Source: Chlorella sorokiniana (lineage: Eukaryota; Chlorophyta; Trebouxiophyceae; Chlorellales; Chlorellaceae). From it: 64,000 nucleotides of DNA. The DNA lies in the NCBI GenBank assembly GCA_025917655.1, contig CP084615.1, forward strand, positions 2,604,001-2,668,000, in the 5' to 3' direction. The notes beneath the pieces were generated by a model. That model searched no databases. It saw only the letters and a list, made by a program, of their open reading frames with translations, and was not told the DNA's origin. Position 1 is the stretch's first letter; each line of letters starts with the position of its first letter. Below, one piece after another: positions 1 to 11,897 of the stretch. Made by a program: the position numbers and the translations under genes.

Positions 1-410
1 GAGTCTTCCGCGGCGGCCTCACACACCCTCTATAATTCTGGACAGCATTCCGCGTCCTTGACGCCGTTCGGGTTTCCCGCTGCGCTTGCCAGTCCCTTGC
101 GATACTTTTTCTGCCTGGGAGGCGTCTGCCACTGCTTGCTGCTTGGTAGCCCCGCACACGCAGCTCCAGCGGACCATTCCCGGCAATCAATGTGCGTACG
201 AGAACGCACCATCGACATTGTCACGCATGTGGTGCCTGTACTGCTGCCGCCACTCCGCTGCGTATTGCGACCACGCATGACTCATCGCAGCGGCAGGAAG
301 CCACAGGCACGTCCACATGATCAGTTGGAAGCAAACAATCACACCAGAATGACAGACCACAAGGATTGAGCAGCAAGAAACCAGGGCGCCCGAGCGGCAC
401 AGCCAACGCC
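1..410. other. No supported gene; region downstream of NAP1
   Basis: This stretch lies past the stop codon of the minus-strand NAP1 gene and probably holds its 3' UTR. The open frames on both strands have no recognisable domain. No TGTAA-type poly(A) signal was seen on the minus strand. Confidence 0.4.
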
Positions 411-3400
411 TCACTGCTGCTTGCACTCCTGCGGCTGCTCCTTGTCCTTCTTGCCCGCTCCAGGCAGCGGCCGCTTCTCAAGGCTCCCGGTATCCGAGCC
501 GTCATCCTCCTGCAGAAGGCGGTTCATGAAGACAGACCACGGGTGAGCCCAGCAGAACACGCACCACGCGCAAGCTTCCAGTGGAGCCCTAGCGTTTGAG
601 TCCAGCGCATGGCACATGTGCAAGCTGCTCAGGCTCTTAGGTGCCAATGAGTAATCTGGAAAGTCACATCGAGTCAACCCATCTGCCGCTATGGAATGTA
701 CGGTAACCGACCCACCTCGTCATCTTCGTCATCCTTATCATCATCATCGCCCTCCTCGTCATCCTCTTCATCCTCATCCTCGTCCTCATCATCATCCTCA
801 TCCTGCCACAGCCAAGTGTACCAAGAAAGACGGGTCGCGCGCGGCAGGCAGCCTCTCAATGCACGCCAACGGCACAAACCTTCCCTGCAGCCCCACTCCC
901 CCCTTGCCAAGAAACGAGGGCAAACAACCACACTTGCTCACGCGAATGCATCAACCCAAAAAGACGCAGAACAGCAGCTGCAAGCGGGCGGCCTACCTCG
1001 TAATCGGCCAGCGCCTCCCCAGTGAACCAGGAGCATGCCTCGGGGATGACCTTCTCCCTGCAGTACGCGGCAGCAGCGCAGCAGTACACGCGCTCAGCCA
1101 GCCGCGCGTGCTCCCCCCAGCGGCCAGAGCGACAGCCAAGGATAGTGGAAATTAGCCCCCCCCGCCCGGGGGCGCGCTCCCCTCACTTGATCATCTCCGC
1201 AATCTCAAAGTCGCCCTGCATGTCCTCCTCCAGCGCCTCCATCTCCTCCTGAGTCAGGTCATCCTCGTCCTCGGGGATCTGAGGGTGGCACGGTGGTGGC
1301 GGTGGAGAGGGAGGGCGGAAAGAGGGGGGAGGAAGAAGGGCGTTTGGTGTGTGTTCCGGGAGGTGAGGTGGGTGGGTGAGGGACCGGGGGTGGAGTGGGA
1401 CAGCGAAGCAAAGGGGCAGCACTGCTCCGCATCTGTGCAGGGCTAGTTTGCCCTGCGCAGCCTTGGGGGTGCATGCTGCCTGGCACAGACTGCCGACACG
1501 GCATGCATGCACCCCCTGCAACACTGCAAGCCATCGCGGCACGCCGTCGCACCTCCGGCACCTCGGTGAACCAGCGGAAGAAGGACTCGATCTTCTCCGT
1601 CTTAGTCTGGGGCTTGCCAGACTTCTGGCCTGCGCGGCGGGACACAGGGCGCGGCACAGCGGGACCTCGAGGCAGGGTGTAGCTGCCCAGCACAACAGCC
1701 AACGGCGGCGAGGGAGCGGCAGTGGCTGCCAAGAACCCCCACCCCCCCCCCACCCCCCCCCCCACACATACACACAAACACATAAAAGCGCCCGATAAAA
1801 CAACAATGCAACGAGCAAGAGACACCAACCTGGCTTGGGCTTCTTCTTCAGCACCTTGACCGTCACGTCCTTGCCCGGCTTCCAGCTCACTCCAGAGGCT
1901 GCGGGGGGGGAGGGGGAGACAGGGTGCCCTTGGGTGAACGCGAAGGTCGGTGGCTTGTTGCGCACACAGAAAGGCAGGGCGATCCACTTTGCAGCCCGCC
2001 AAGCCTCTCGCGCCACCAGCACCAGTGATGAAGGCAGCAGCGAAGCGCGGTTGTGATTGTACTTGAATGTTTCATTTGCTCACTCTCAATCTTGCGCAGC
2101 ATCATGTCGTCCTCCTCAGACAAGTGGTACGTCTTCACTAGCTGCTTGTTGGTAAAGAATGGGTTGTCCCTGAAAGAGAAGACGAGGCGGAAGCCCTGCA
2201 GCGCAAAATGGAGGGGGAGGGGCCATGGTAGCGCAGTGTTGGAGACCATGATGGAGGGTATGCCACCACTCATTGTGAATAAACAAATAGGCAGAGGCAC
2301 TATTGCGCCGCTGGGCTGGATGCCAGCGCCACGCGGCAGGGCGCACCTCGTCGCCCTCCTCCTCCCCCTCGCCGTGGAAGCGCTCGCAGCGCACGTCGGT
2401 GCAGTACGACAGTACCTCGGCGTCCTTGTCGTTGATCTGAAGAGGAACAAACCACCACTAGCCCAATCAGGTAATGAAAATGAAATGAAATGGATGCGCC
2501 TTTCAAACACAAAAGGGTGGGGAGCGCGAGCGCTCCAATGCAGGTACGGCAGAAGCCATAGATGCAGGGTTTGGGTTTAGAGCGTGCCGCTGCCAGGCCA
2601 CATCCGACAGCAGCAGCGGACGCGCGGCGGACCTGAGGGCGGCAGCAGGCAGCAGCAGGCAGCGGCAGCAGGGCTAGCCCCAGCCCGCACCGTCTCTTCC
2701 TCCATCGCGTTGCGCAGCGTGATCATCCAAAAGTCGGGGACGCCGGCCGGTGCATCGGGGCGTCTGCCGCCGCAGCCTTGCCCTCCGCTGCACATGCACA
2801 AACAAAGAGGGGCTCTGCTTCATCTCAGCAACGTGTTTTCAGTCGTGCGTGGCAGGAGTAAGCTCTGAGCGGGCAAACTGCCAGCCAACTAGGCGGCTGC
2901 CCAGCGGCAAGCGTTGCAGAGGGGGCAGCCGCCGCCGCTCACGCGTCTCGTTCTCAGGCGCCTCTGCCTTGCCGCTGATGACGTCGGCGCGCTTGTCGTA
3001 CAGCGGGATGTACAGTTTGTCGTACTTCTCCTCCAGCGCGCGGCGCTCCTCCCTGCAGGCAGGCGACACCAGAACCAATCAGCCAGCTGGCATGGTGCTG
3101 CACCAGCGTCGGCGCCATCCGTGCGTCTTGCAGTTTCTATGAGCGGACGGGCGAGGGGGAACAAGGGCGGGGGCTGAACTCAGCCCGCTCCCCCAGGAAG
3201 CCAGCTGGCGCACGGTGGTGCAGGGCCACGCGCCTGTACCGCTCGTACAGCTCCGCCCGCTCGCCGTCCAGCTCAGCGAGGTACTGAATGCGGGTGCGCA
3301 CCGGGCGGGCAGGGCCTCCAGGAAACCCGACGACTGGCCCACCATCTTGTTCAGCGAGCGCTGCAGGGCGGCAGCAGGCGGGCAGGGCATGGAGGGGAGG

Positions 3401-4104
3401 TCAGCTGCTGGCCGCCGTACATCGGTCAGCTGCGGTTGTGTGTCCGGGGGCCTCAGAGGGGGATCCAGTGGCGGCACCAGCGCAGACCCGCCCGCATGCG
3501 TGTGGCACTGAGAAAGCCAAAGGCTGACTGCATGGATGCACAGCTTCCAGGTGTGCACACGCACGCAGGGCAATGGGTGTGGCCGGCGCTGGCATGCCGC
3601 CTCACGCGGCTTGCTTGGGATAGACCGCCTCACACCTGCAGAGCCTCGACCAGCTGAGAGTTGCCGCTGGCCATCAACTGGCGGAGAACCTCTGCATGCG
3701 CAGGAACAGTAGGTTGAGCAGGGTGTGAATGGGGTCAAAGGAAGCGGTGCCTGGCGGAACCTTGAAAGCGGCTGGTGCGCCGGCTATAGCGGCGACGCAG
3801 TTGAGCTCTGTGGGAAGGTCGGGCGAATTGCCGGCAACGCTGCCTGACGCATATGCCGGGAAACACGCCTTGACATAGTTTGAAGTGCCGCCAGGAGCAC
3901 GATCCGCCGGCATGCAACCGTCTTGGAAGCAATCACCGCAGCAGCGCACGCACCCAACAGCAAACCCCTTGCTTTCAATCAGATGGCATTGTTTTGCCAA
4001 TCAATAAGCACCCAGCGGAGCGATTGAGCGCGGAACCCACCAGGTGAAACCTCAAAGCTGCCGTCAGGCGCCTCCTCGTCCTCCTGCTGCTGGCGGGGAG
4101 GCAT
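411..4104 (-). CDS. NAP1: Nucleosome assembly protein 1 (NAP1 family histone chaperone)
   Basis: NAP1 proteins bind H2A-H2B and shuttle histones between cytoplasm and nucleus. The minus strand reads, through many short exons, MPPRQQQEDEEAPDGSFEVS, then VLRQLMASGNSQLVEALQ, NKMVGQSSGFLEALP, the dimer-helix segment LEEKYDKLYIPLYDKR, the core FRLVFSFRDNPFFTNK followed by LVKTYHLSEEDDMML, then WKPGKDVTVKVLKKKPK, a variant of the family's SFFRWF segment, a DLTQEEMEALEEDMQGDFEI stretch, and a long Asp/Glu tail encoded by the TCATCC-rich sequence near 710-800. The last exon ends EQPQECKQQ-stop, a CaaX box like that of plant NAP1 proteins and a likely farnesylation site. Exon 1 (4104-4043) joins exon 2 (3688-3636) in frame through a split Glu codon. 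The start is the first ATG before that exon. Inner exon limits are approximate. Family assignment is secure. Confidence 0.93.
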
Positions 4105-4443
4105 GACAGGCAACTGACGACGGTGGCTGGCGCAAGCAACTGTAAGTCGCGCGGCAGCTTTCAAACAAGCTGCGCACGCTGGGCTGGCCGCAGCAGGTGA
4201 CGGCTAGAACCCGCTGCATGCGTCTCTCACTTTGTCCAGAGCTGGTGTTTGCCATTGCCGCCACAACATTGCTGCTAACACGATCTACATGAAAATGCAT
4301 CCCTGAAAATATGCAATGCATATGCAGGAAGCAGCGGAACGAGCCCTAGCGTAAGCTTCGCAAAGCGGCATTCGGCGCTGGCTGCCCACAGCCTATGCAT
4401 GACCCGTCAGCTGTCCATCTGGTCACGATTGGCAGAGGCAGCC
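4105..4443. other. Spacer between thioredoxin and NAP1
   Basis: Both neighbours run on the minus strand, so this 339-bp gap should hold the thioredoxin 3' UTR and the NAP1 promoter and 5' UTR. No further coding signal was seen. Confidence 0.4.
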
Positions 4444-5466
4444 TCAGGCGGCGTACTTTTGCACCAGCTGCGTGAGCTTGTCCTTGGCGGCGCCCACCAT
4501 TTCATCCACCTTCTTGCCGCCCTGCCACACCTGCAAGCAGCCATATAAGCGCGATAACGGACATTAAGTGGTTGGGCAGCGATACAAGCAGACAAGGCAA
4601 CCGGAGAGATGCCGTTTCGACGCATCAAGCGGCCAGGGTGATGGGGCATGAGCTGGGCCAGACAAGGGCCAGGCGGACCTGCCAGGCACCGCGGCGCAAC
4701 CGCACGCAGCACACCTGGAAGGTCGGCATTGCGCTGATGCCGCAGTCCGCTGCCACCTGCTCCACCTCGTCCACATCCACCTGCAGGGCGGGCAGGGGGC
4801 GCAGCCAGAAACAGGGATCACGTGAGCTTCGTGTTGTTAGTTGTTGGCAACGCAGAGCCCAAACGCCTCCTGCTCCGCTCAGGTGGCACGGGCCACCCAG
4901 GGGTGAGGATGCCCGCAGATGCACGCCGTGGGCGGCAGGCGCACCTTGAGGAAGGTGATGGCGCCGTACTTGGTGGACAGCTCCTCAAACACGGGGCCAA
5001 TCATGCGGCACGGCCCGCACCAAGTGGCAGTGAAGTCCTGAGACAAGGGCGCAGGAGGTGCACGTCGCAACGGCCCAACCACTCCGCAGTGAGCAGCGCC
5101 GCAACTGTTTGTGGGCTGTGAGGTGAAGCGGCTGGGAGCCTAGCCATTGAAATGGCTGCAGCGAGTTGCAGCGCCTGGCACCAGCGTCGGCGACCCAGCC
5201 ACAGGGCCTTGATCGCGCGTGATCGGCGGTGATACCAGCGTCGCTGACAGTGCAACAAACTTGAAACCGCTGCTAGCAGCCGAAGCGGCACGTGTTCGGG
5301 CCGGACAACCCAGGCTGGCGGCAAAACAACATGCCAGCAACGCTGCCAGGCAGGAAGATGGGCGCAAAGCAGCAAGACCCACCACGATGTACGTGGTCTC
5401 GCTGTTTGCCATGTGCTCATCCCACTCCTGCTTGCTCTTCACGACGATCACCTTGCCACCGCCCAT
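4444..5466 (-). CDS. TRXh: Thioredoxin h (cytosolic, WCGPC)
   Basis: This is a small protein disulfide reductase, normally reduced by NADPH-thioredoxin reductase. Four exons can be placed exactly: 5466-5383, 5037-4945, 4780-4715 and 4530-4444, all with GT-AG introns. They total 330 nt, giving 109 residues, the normal size of a single thioredoxin domain. Exon 1 starts [19 protein letters not shown]. Exon 2 carries the active site in [12 protein letters not shown] (both redox cysteines present). Exon 3 has [20 protein letters not shown] with the cis-proline in the MPT turn. Exon 4 ends [11 protein letters not shown]-stop. No transit or signal peptide is visible, which fits the cytosolic h type rather than the plastid m/f types. 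It is divergent from the RING-PHD gene at 5904. Confidence 0.97.
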
Positions 5467-5903
5467 GGTGCTGGCTTGGAAAGGCTGGAGAGAACAGCAG
5501 GAAGAACCAACAAGACAGTTAATTGGGCCGCGGTGGAACGCGAGATGAGGTAAGTGAGGCGTGCTGGAACGTGAGGGACACCTGGCAATACACCGCTCAG
5601 TGTGAATTTCAACCTGCCCTTACATCGCAGCGTGCATCTGTTCGGGTACCTTGTTCCCCGCCGCGGGTCTCGACTGCTCTGTTCCTCTGCCCATCCGGCG
5701 TGCCGGAACCAGGGCTCCTCCAGCCGCCACGCCCGACCCAGAATAATAGATTGATCTGGATATTTCTCCGTCGCACGCAGGGTCCCGCAGTGCAGGTGTG
5801 CCGCGCAACGGCCATCACCAGCGCCGCCGCCGCCGCCTGCTCAAGTTGCGTTCCACGCTGGTTGTTCTGCACTGCAGGCCTCCCTGAGGCGCAGCCCGCC
5901 AGC
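5467..5903. promoter_or_regulatory. Divergent promoter region, thioredoxin / RING-PHD gene
   Basis: The 437 bp lies between two start codons pointing away from each other, so both promoters and 5' UTRs must sit here. An AT-richer patch (near 5740-5765, containing aataatagattgatc) interrupts the GC-rich background. No specific factor site can be named. Confidence 0.5.
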
Positions 5904-8900
5904 ATGGCCGCCCCGGCCAAGAGCCCGCTGGCAGAGCTCCTGTGCGGCATCTGGTGCGCCACGCCTGCCTGCTCGCCAGCTGTGGGCCCCTGTCCTGCCC
6001 CGCGCCTCGGCTGCCACCAGTGTCGTTTGCCGAACCAGCCACGGTTGTGCCCATTCCGGCTGCCCTGCAGCCAGGAGGATCTGCTGGAGAGCGGCGCTGA
6101 CCTGGGAGAGCTGGATGCCTGCCGCCACCGCTTCTGCTTCCCCTGCATCTCCAAGTGGGCCGCCATCGAGAACTCGTGCCCCTTCTGCAAGCAGCGCTTT
6201 GCGCGGCTGCGACGCAAGCGCCTCGCGCCGCGCGACGTGCTGCTGGCGGGGGCGGGCTGGACCCTGCCAGCGAGCTGCCCGGCGTGTATGTGGACACGCA
6301 GCAAGTGGAGGAGAGGAACCAGGTGCGGCCCCAACAGCTTGACTTTGCAGACGGAGGCTGTTTTGCTGGCGCCGGAGATTTCTGGGGGGTGTCGGGCTGC
6401 CTTGCCAGCGGCCGTGCCCACGCTCACCGGCCTGCACCGCAGCCACGCGTGGGCCTTCAAGGCCATTCTGCAATGACAGCCGCGAAAGCGGGCGGCACGT
6501 GCCGCCGCTCACCGTGCTGTGCCTGCTGCGCCTGCCGCGCCTGCTTGCGCCTCACGCAGCGCGCGGTGCTGGAGGACCCCACCTTCCAGCAGTGGATCGA
6601 GTCGCTCACCTGCACGGCCTGCGGCGGCGGAGAGGACGAGGACCGGCTGCTCCTCTGCGATGGTGGGGTGCCTGCATCACCTGCTTGTGCCCGCTGCATC
6701 ACCTGCTTGTGGGTGCTGCGTCACCTGCTTGTGGGTGCTGGTCACAGACAGCAGCGACGGTGGGTGCCTCCCCTGTTGTGCGTGCCGGTCGCAGCGGCCA
6801 GTTGACGGCATGCCCGGTGCGGCTGCCAGCAAAAACTGCTGCGCAAACACCCGCTGTGCTTCCGTCGCTGTCCTTCCTGTGCCGCAGAGTGCGACGGCGC
6901 CTTCCACACGTACTGCGTTGGGGTGCGGGGCATTCCGGAGGGCGAGTGGTACTGCCCCACCTGCTCCCAGCGGCGTGCTGTGCGCGCTGGCCGACGCCAG
7001 CGGGCGGCTGCCGAGCAGCAGCAGCGGCGCGGCGGACCGCGGCGGCGGGCAGCCACTGCTGTCGTGGAACTTTCCTCCTCGCTTGATGAGGGCAGCGGGG
7101 GGAGGGCCAGGCAGCAGCGCGGCGCGCAGCGCCCGCCGCGGCGGCAACGCTGGGCGCCCCGTTCTGGCGCCGGCCGGGGTGCCAACGCTGGCGATGAGCT
7201 GTCGGATTTCATCGTTCCGGACGAGTCGGAAGACGACTGGCTGGCATCAGAGCCCAGGTGCGGCCCGTCCCTGCCGCTTGCTGCCCCTGATTCTGCTTTT
7301 GACCCCGGGTGTGGAGCTACAAAACAACGGCTCGTTGCAAGGGCGTGCTTGTGGGCTTGGGGCTGCATGCACACAGCGCACCCGCCAGACCGGCGGTGCG
7401 GCCGCTCCCCTGCAGGCCCTTGCCGCCGCGCCGCCGGGACCAGCGCGGGCGCCAGCGTGTGGTGCCCTCCGGCTCTGAGGAGTCCACCCATGAGCGGTTT
7501 GGAGACACAGGCACGCGATGCGGCGGCGCGATGCGCTGCACTGCCCTGCAGCGGGTCTTGCTTTGAGTGGCTCCTTCCTCTGGTGGCTGCGCCGGCTTGC
7601 TTCGCTGCATGGACGTACCCCTGACTGAGGGCAGCTTTTATCTGTGCCTGCTGCGCTGCAGAGCCTGAGGCTGACTTCACAGACAGTGGCGGCAGCAGCA
7701 GCGGCGGGGGGGGGGTGAGGATGAAGCTGAGGTCCAGGACCAGCGCCCGCTCCTCTCCCGCCTGCAGCGCCGCGCCAGGGGCAGCCGCCGCAGCGGGCGA
7801 CAACGCGGCCGTGTGGGCGGCGCTGCTCAGGGGGCGGCGCGGCAGCGGGCCGCTGCTGCAGGAGGCGAAGAGGCGCCCACACAGGCGCACAGGTGCGCTG
7901 TGCGCGCTGGGACCGTGCGTTGGAAGCTTTCGCTTTTCCTGGCTGCTGGTGGGGGCCAGGCCTGGGGCCGTGACTGCCCGCCTTCTCCTCACGGCCGAGC
8001 ACGCAGCTGGCCGTTGATGCAACAAGCCTCCGTGCTCCCACTGCAGGAACGTCTCCGCGCTGGCGAGACACTGGGATGACCTGCGGATGGGCAGCACAAC
8101 CTTTGCCGCCGTGAATCGCTCGGCGCAGGGGGAGGCCCAGCCGCGGCGCCGCCGCCTGGTGCGGGCAGGCGAGCTGGGGGGCTGGCGCCGGCGGCAGCGC
8201 TGCGGCTGCGGCTGGGCGGGGCGGCGCCAACGGCAGCGGGGCCGACGTGGTCGACCTTCTCTCCAGCCAGAGCCCGGCAGCTGCTGCACCTCGGCGGCCG
8301 AGGAGCGGCAGGCGTGGCGGGCGATGGACGCGGCGCTGCGCCAGAGCGGTGATGCGGGGCGGGCGCAGCGGCAGCCGCGCAGCAGGCAGGCTCCCCGTCT
8401 GAGCGCTGGCGGCGGCACGGACGACGAGTTGGATCTGCCGCTGGCAGGTGAGCGCTCGTTCCGCCCACCCAACTGTACCTTGTGGTGCACCAGTGCTGAG
8501 AGAAATCTATATCTTCGCTTCAGCACATTCCTGGGCTGTGTCCTGCTGCCTCGGAGCAACTGAGTGCTAGGTGGCCACGCCTGCCTGCCCCATGCATATA
8601 CTAACTGCCATGTTTCTGTATCTCCCATACATGTACCGCCTGGTGCACCTCTTTCGCCGCCCTGCAGTGCGCCTCACGCGGGAGATCGCGGCGGCCCGAG
8701 AGCGCGGCGCGCAGCTGCGTCTCTCGTCAGACCCGCCCCTCGCCCGGCGGCGCCTCTGCGCCCGCCTCCTGTCCCCCAGCTCTGGCCAGCGCACGGTGGG
8801 CGACCTCCGGCGCATGACCGCCGCCGCGATGGGCACCCCGGCAGCGCCAGGCCGCTCAGGCGGCTCAGCGGCGGCGCCGGCAGCGCTGGGCGTGGCCAGG

Positions 8901-10023
8901 CTCCGCCAGCTCAGCCCAGCAGCCTGCAGCAAGCGCATGCGTCGCAGCAGCAGCGGGACGGCGCTGCTGAAAACCCCTTTGCCCGGTACCAGCATCGGCC
9001 AGGGACCGGCAGCGGCGGAGTGGGCAACGGCGGCGCCCCGCACTACCAGGGGCGCCCTCCTGCCAGCATCCCGTACCATGGCAGCGCCCGTGGCGGCAGT
9101 CACTCCCGGGAGCGGCGGCCGCGTTCCTCCAGCCGCGGCGCCGAGCCAAGCAGGGGCGGCAGGAGGGTGGCAGGCAGCCCAGAACCGGTGTACCGTAGCC
9201 CCCAGCCTGCCGCGCCCCATCCCGCCGCTCCCTCAGTGCATCCGCCACACCGCCCATGGCAGCAAGATCGCCGCGGCCAACAACACGACAGCCACCGGTG
9301 GCAGCAGCAGCAGCAGCAGCTAGGCCACCAACCACAGCAGCAGCGGGATGGGACGCAGTCGCCGCCTTGGCGCGACTTTCGTGCGCAGCGTGCACAGCGG
9401 CAGCCGCCCGCACAGCACGCGCACGGCTGGCAGCCGCCCGGTGCTGGCGCCCTGCAGCAGCAGCAGCAGCAGCAGCAGCGGCGGCGGTCTGCTGGGAGTG
9501 GCGGCAGCGGCGGGCGGTGGGGTGATGATGCAGGCAGCTTCGCCCCTCGGCCGCTCATCGCGCCGGGCAGCGGCAGCAGCGGCTATTCCCCAGGCAGCCT
9601 TGGACCCGCCGAGCGAGGCTGGGCCCCGGGGCCAGCCGCCACCCCGCCGCCGTATAACCAGCAGCTTCCCTTCCAGCTGCAGCAGCAGCTGCCGTGCAGC
9701 CAACCCGCGGCCCCAGCACATCACGGCTTCTGTGGTGGCGTGCCGCCCACGCCTGCCAGCCAGCTGCCGCAGGCGCCCCGCCGCCGGGGGAGCCACGCCC
9801 GCCTCCACAGGAACCGCCGCCGCCGCCGCCGCCGCTCACCAAGGCGGAGGTGCTGGGCCGGATCAAGCCCCTGTTGAAGCAGCGCATGGCTCGGGGCGAG
9901 CTGGACAGGGAGAGCTACAAGCGGGCGGCCAAGGCCGCCACCGAGGACCTCTTCAGCCTGCACCGCCCCTTCAGCGCAGAGGAGGCGGCGCAGGCGGTGG
10001 CGCTGGCGGTGCAGCGCGCTTGA
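5904..10023 (+). CDS. RING and PHD finger protein, PHRF1-like
   Basis: The domain order RING, PHD, disordered linker and C-terminal helical module matches animal PHRF1, a nuclear E3 ligase that contacts the RNA polymerase II tail. Exon 1 (ATG at 5904) ends at LLCGI and splices to CQEDLLESG, building a C3HC4 RING: CxxC, CRHRFCFPC, then CPFC. The PHD finger is SLTCTACGGGEDEDRLLLCD spliced to CDGAFHTYCVGVRGIPEGEW and YCPTC. The middle is rich in Arg, Ser, Gln and Pro with a polyglutamine tract near 9455-9480. The C-terminal exon reads LTKAEVLGRIKPLLKQRM and GELDRESYKRAAKAATEDLF, like the last module of PHRF1. The long linker frame meets this module only if the G5 run at 9786-9790 is G6. The linker exons are the least certain part. 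Confidence 0.85.
6674..6745. repeat. 22-bp minisatellite in an intron of the PHRF1-like gene
   Basis: Three tandem units of gcatcacctgcttgtgggtg plus two bases start at 6674, 6696 and 6718, with a partial fourth. They sit inside the intron that splits the PHD finger. Units differ at a few bases. Confidence 0.85.
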
Positions 10024-10184
10024 CGCCGCGCGGCATGCGGCAGGCAGCAGACTGGCGGCACCGCGTTGGCATTGACACGTGCCGAGTTGTCGGGAGGCGC
10101 TCGCAGCGAGTGCGCCATCGTTTTGTGAGCCCCCGAGCCCGGGGCTGTGCATACACGACTGCGAGCCTCCTGCTCCCACCGTTG

Positions 10185-10189
10185 TGTAA
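10185..10189 (+). terminator. Candidate TGTAA poly(A) signal
   Basis: TGTAA is the usual green-algal nuclear polyadenylation signal. This copy lies about 160 nt past the stop codon of the plus-strand RING-PHD gene. The assignment is by position only. Confidence 0.45.
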
Positions 10190-10313
10190 CACCGAGTTGA
10201 GTGACAACACAGAGGCAGGGTGTGGGCGGTGCCGTTGGCTTCCCCTCCAAAACATGCATGAATGCCAATTGCAGGCCGTATCAAGTAGTGGGGGCAGCCT
10301 GCAGCTCTTGACG

Positions 10314-11897
10314 TTATGCTCCCTTGCTGCCGCTCGCAGTGCCGCCGTCATCCCCCGCCCCCGCTGCCTCGATTGGCGCCAGCTCCAAGATCTCTCGCTT
10401 GTTGGAGAGGCCGTCGTCCACCACGGCCACGGTGCGGCAGCGGTACGCACCGTCCCGCTCCACCATGTCCGCTAACGCCGCCGTGCCGCCGCCCACGCCA
10501 AAGTAGTAGCTCTTGGCCGCGACGTAGGCCAACCCCGTGCCGGGCGCAGGCAGGCCTTGATGCAGCGATACAGGCTGCGCATCGCTGCCAGGGAGTAGAT
10601 GGTTTCGGCGGTGAGAACCACGTCGTAGCTTCGGTCCAGCCCCCGCTGAGTCAGCTCCCACGCCAGGGAGTCCCAGCTGCCCGCAAAGTATCGCGCCGCG
10701 GAGCTGCCGCCCGCTGTGGCCGCCGCAGCACCAGGCGCGGCGCCCGTGGCGCTTTGGCGGGTGGCCCAGGCCGCCACGTTGGCCTCCACGTTGGGTATGG
10801 TGAGCGTGGCAATCACGCTGCGGTTGTAATCCTGCACAGCGCAGCGCAGCGTGCAGGGCCGGCACGAGGCGGAAGCAGGGGCTCAGCTCACGGAAAGCCT
10901 GGACAGCGGACCGGGCTGGGCTGGAGGCCAGACGGGCTGCGCTGGGTAGACGATGGCGGACAGACAGCTCTGCAGGAGCACCACGGGCGCAAGGAAATCC
11001 TTGTCCTGCCCACCTGGAAATGAACTTCTGCTCCTGCCCACAGCGCCACCAAGCCCGGCAGGCCGTGGCCGCAGCCCTGCACAGAGGCATCGGGCGCAGC
11101 AGGAGCAGTTGAGTGAGTGCGGCAGGGATAGAGCCACCCCCAAATCGGCTGTCGCACCGATGATGCAGGGGACCGATGATGCAGGGTACAGGCCCGCCCC
11201 TTCCCCACCCACCAGCTCCATCACTCGGCTGCCAGGCCCTAGCGTGATGGCCGGTGGGGCCCCACCCGCTGCTCCTGCTGCTCACTGCACGCTTGCTGCT
11301 GCTGGCTGCCCGGCTGCTGCTGCTCCTGCTGCCGCTGCTGCTCCTGCTGCGCCTGCCGCCGCCGCATCGAGGCAGCAAGGAACTGCGCCAGGTCGACACC
11401 GCCCTCCCAGCACTTGAAGCCGCCCTCATACACGCCCGCGATGAGGTCGTTGCACGCCACGCGGTCGTCTTGCAGCAAGCCAGCGGCTTGTGTGTTGGAG
11501 ATCACGCCCTGCTGCCGGGATGGCAGGAAGCATGAGTGGCCAAAACCGAGGGTCACCACCATTGCAGCACAAGAAAGCGGCAGGAGTGGGCGCTACGGAT
11601 GGGCGCGCCTTGCCTTGAACAAAGACAGCTGCGGCGAAATGAACACGATGTCTTGAGATCCGGTGGGCTTGCCCTGCAAGCAGGGTGGGTGCACGCCTCT
11701 GTCGCCAGCCTTGGCGGCGGCGGCAAGGCTGGCTGGACTTGCGGCAATGCCAGGCGGCAACCCACCTCACTCGCAGGCACCTCCTCGGCTGGGATGTTAT
11801 AGGGAGAACCGTCTGCGCTGCCCTCTTCCGCGCTCCCTTCCGTGCCATCGTCCGCATGCTCCGCGACAGCCGGGTCAGCGAAGCTGAACTTAAACAT
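10314..11897 (-). CDS. METTL18: Protein-histidine N-methyltransferase, METTL18/HPM1 family
   Basis: Members methylate a histidine of ribosomal protein uL3 using S-adenosylmethionine. The start MFKFSFADPAVAEHADDG is followed by an acidic stretch and PYNIPAEEVPASE. Then come DVISNTQAAGLLQ-like sequence, EGGFKCWEGGVDLAQFL, and a Gln-rich insert. The methyltransferase core is GCGHGLPGLVALWAGAEVHF spliced to QDYNRSVIATLTIPNVEAN, which carries the SAM-binding GCGxG loop and the family signature FQDYN. YDVVLTAETIYSLAAM and LAYVAAKSYYFGVGGG near the C-terminus are also family hallmarks. The stop is TAA at 10314-10316 after SGSKGA. The polyglutamine insert near 11270-11370 is not typical of animal homologs. 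Family identity is firm; exon limits are approximate. Confidence 0.88.

Noticed and set aside
689-931. Plus-strand Ser/His-rich frames over 691-1155 opposite the NAP1 acidic tail
   Set aside because: They are the reverse reading of the Asp/Glu-coding repeat. The minus strand fits the NAP1 tail exactly.
6742-8628. A 628-codon open frame on the minus strand across the PHRF1-like gene
   Set aside because: It is Arg/Ala/Ser/Pro-rich with no domain and lies opposite real exons and introns. Such antisense frames are common in very GC-rich DNA.
8567-9558. Several overlapping frames on both strands around the polyglutamine region
   Set aside because: CAG/CTG repeats open all frames. The one continuous with the PHRF1-like C-terminal module was kept.
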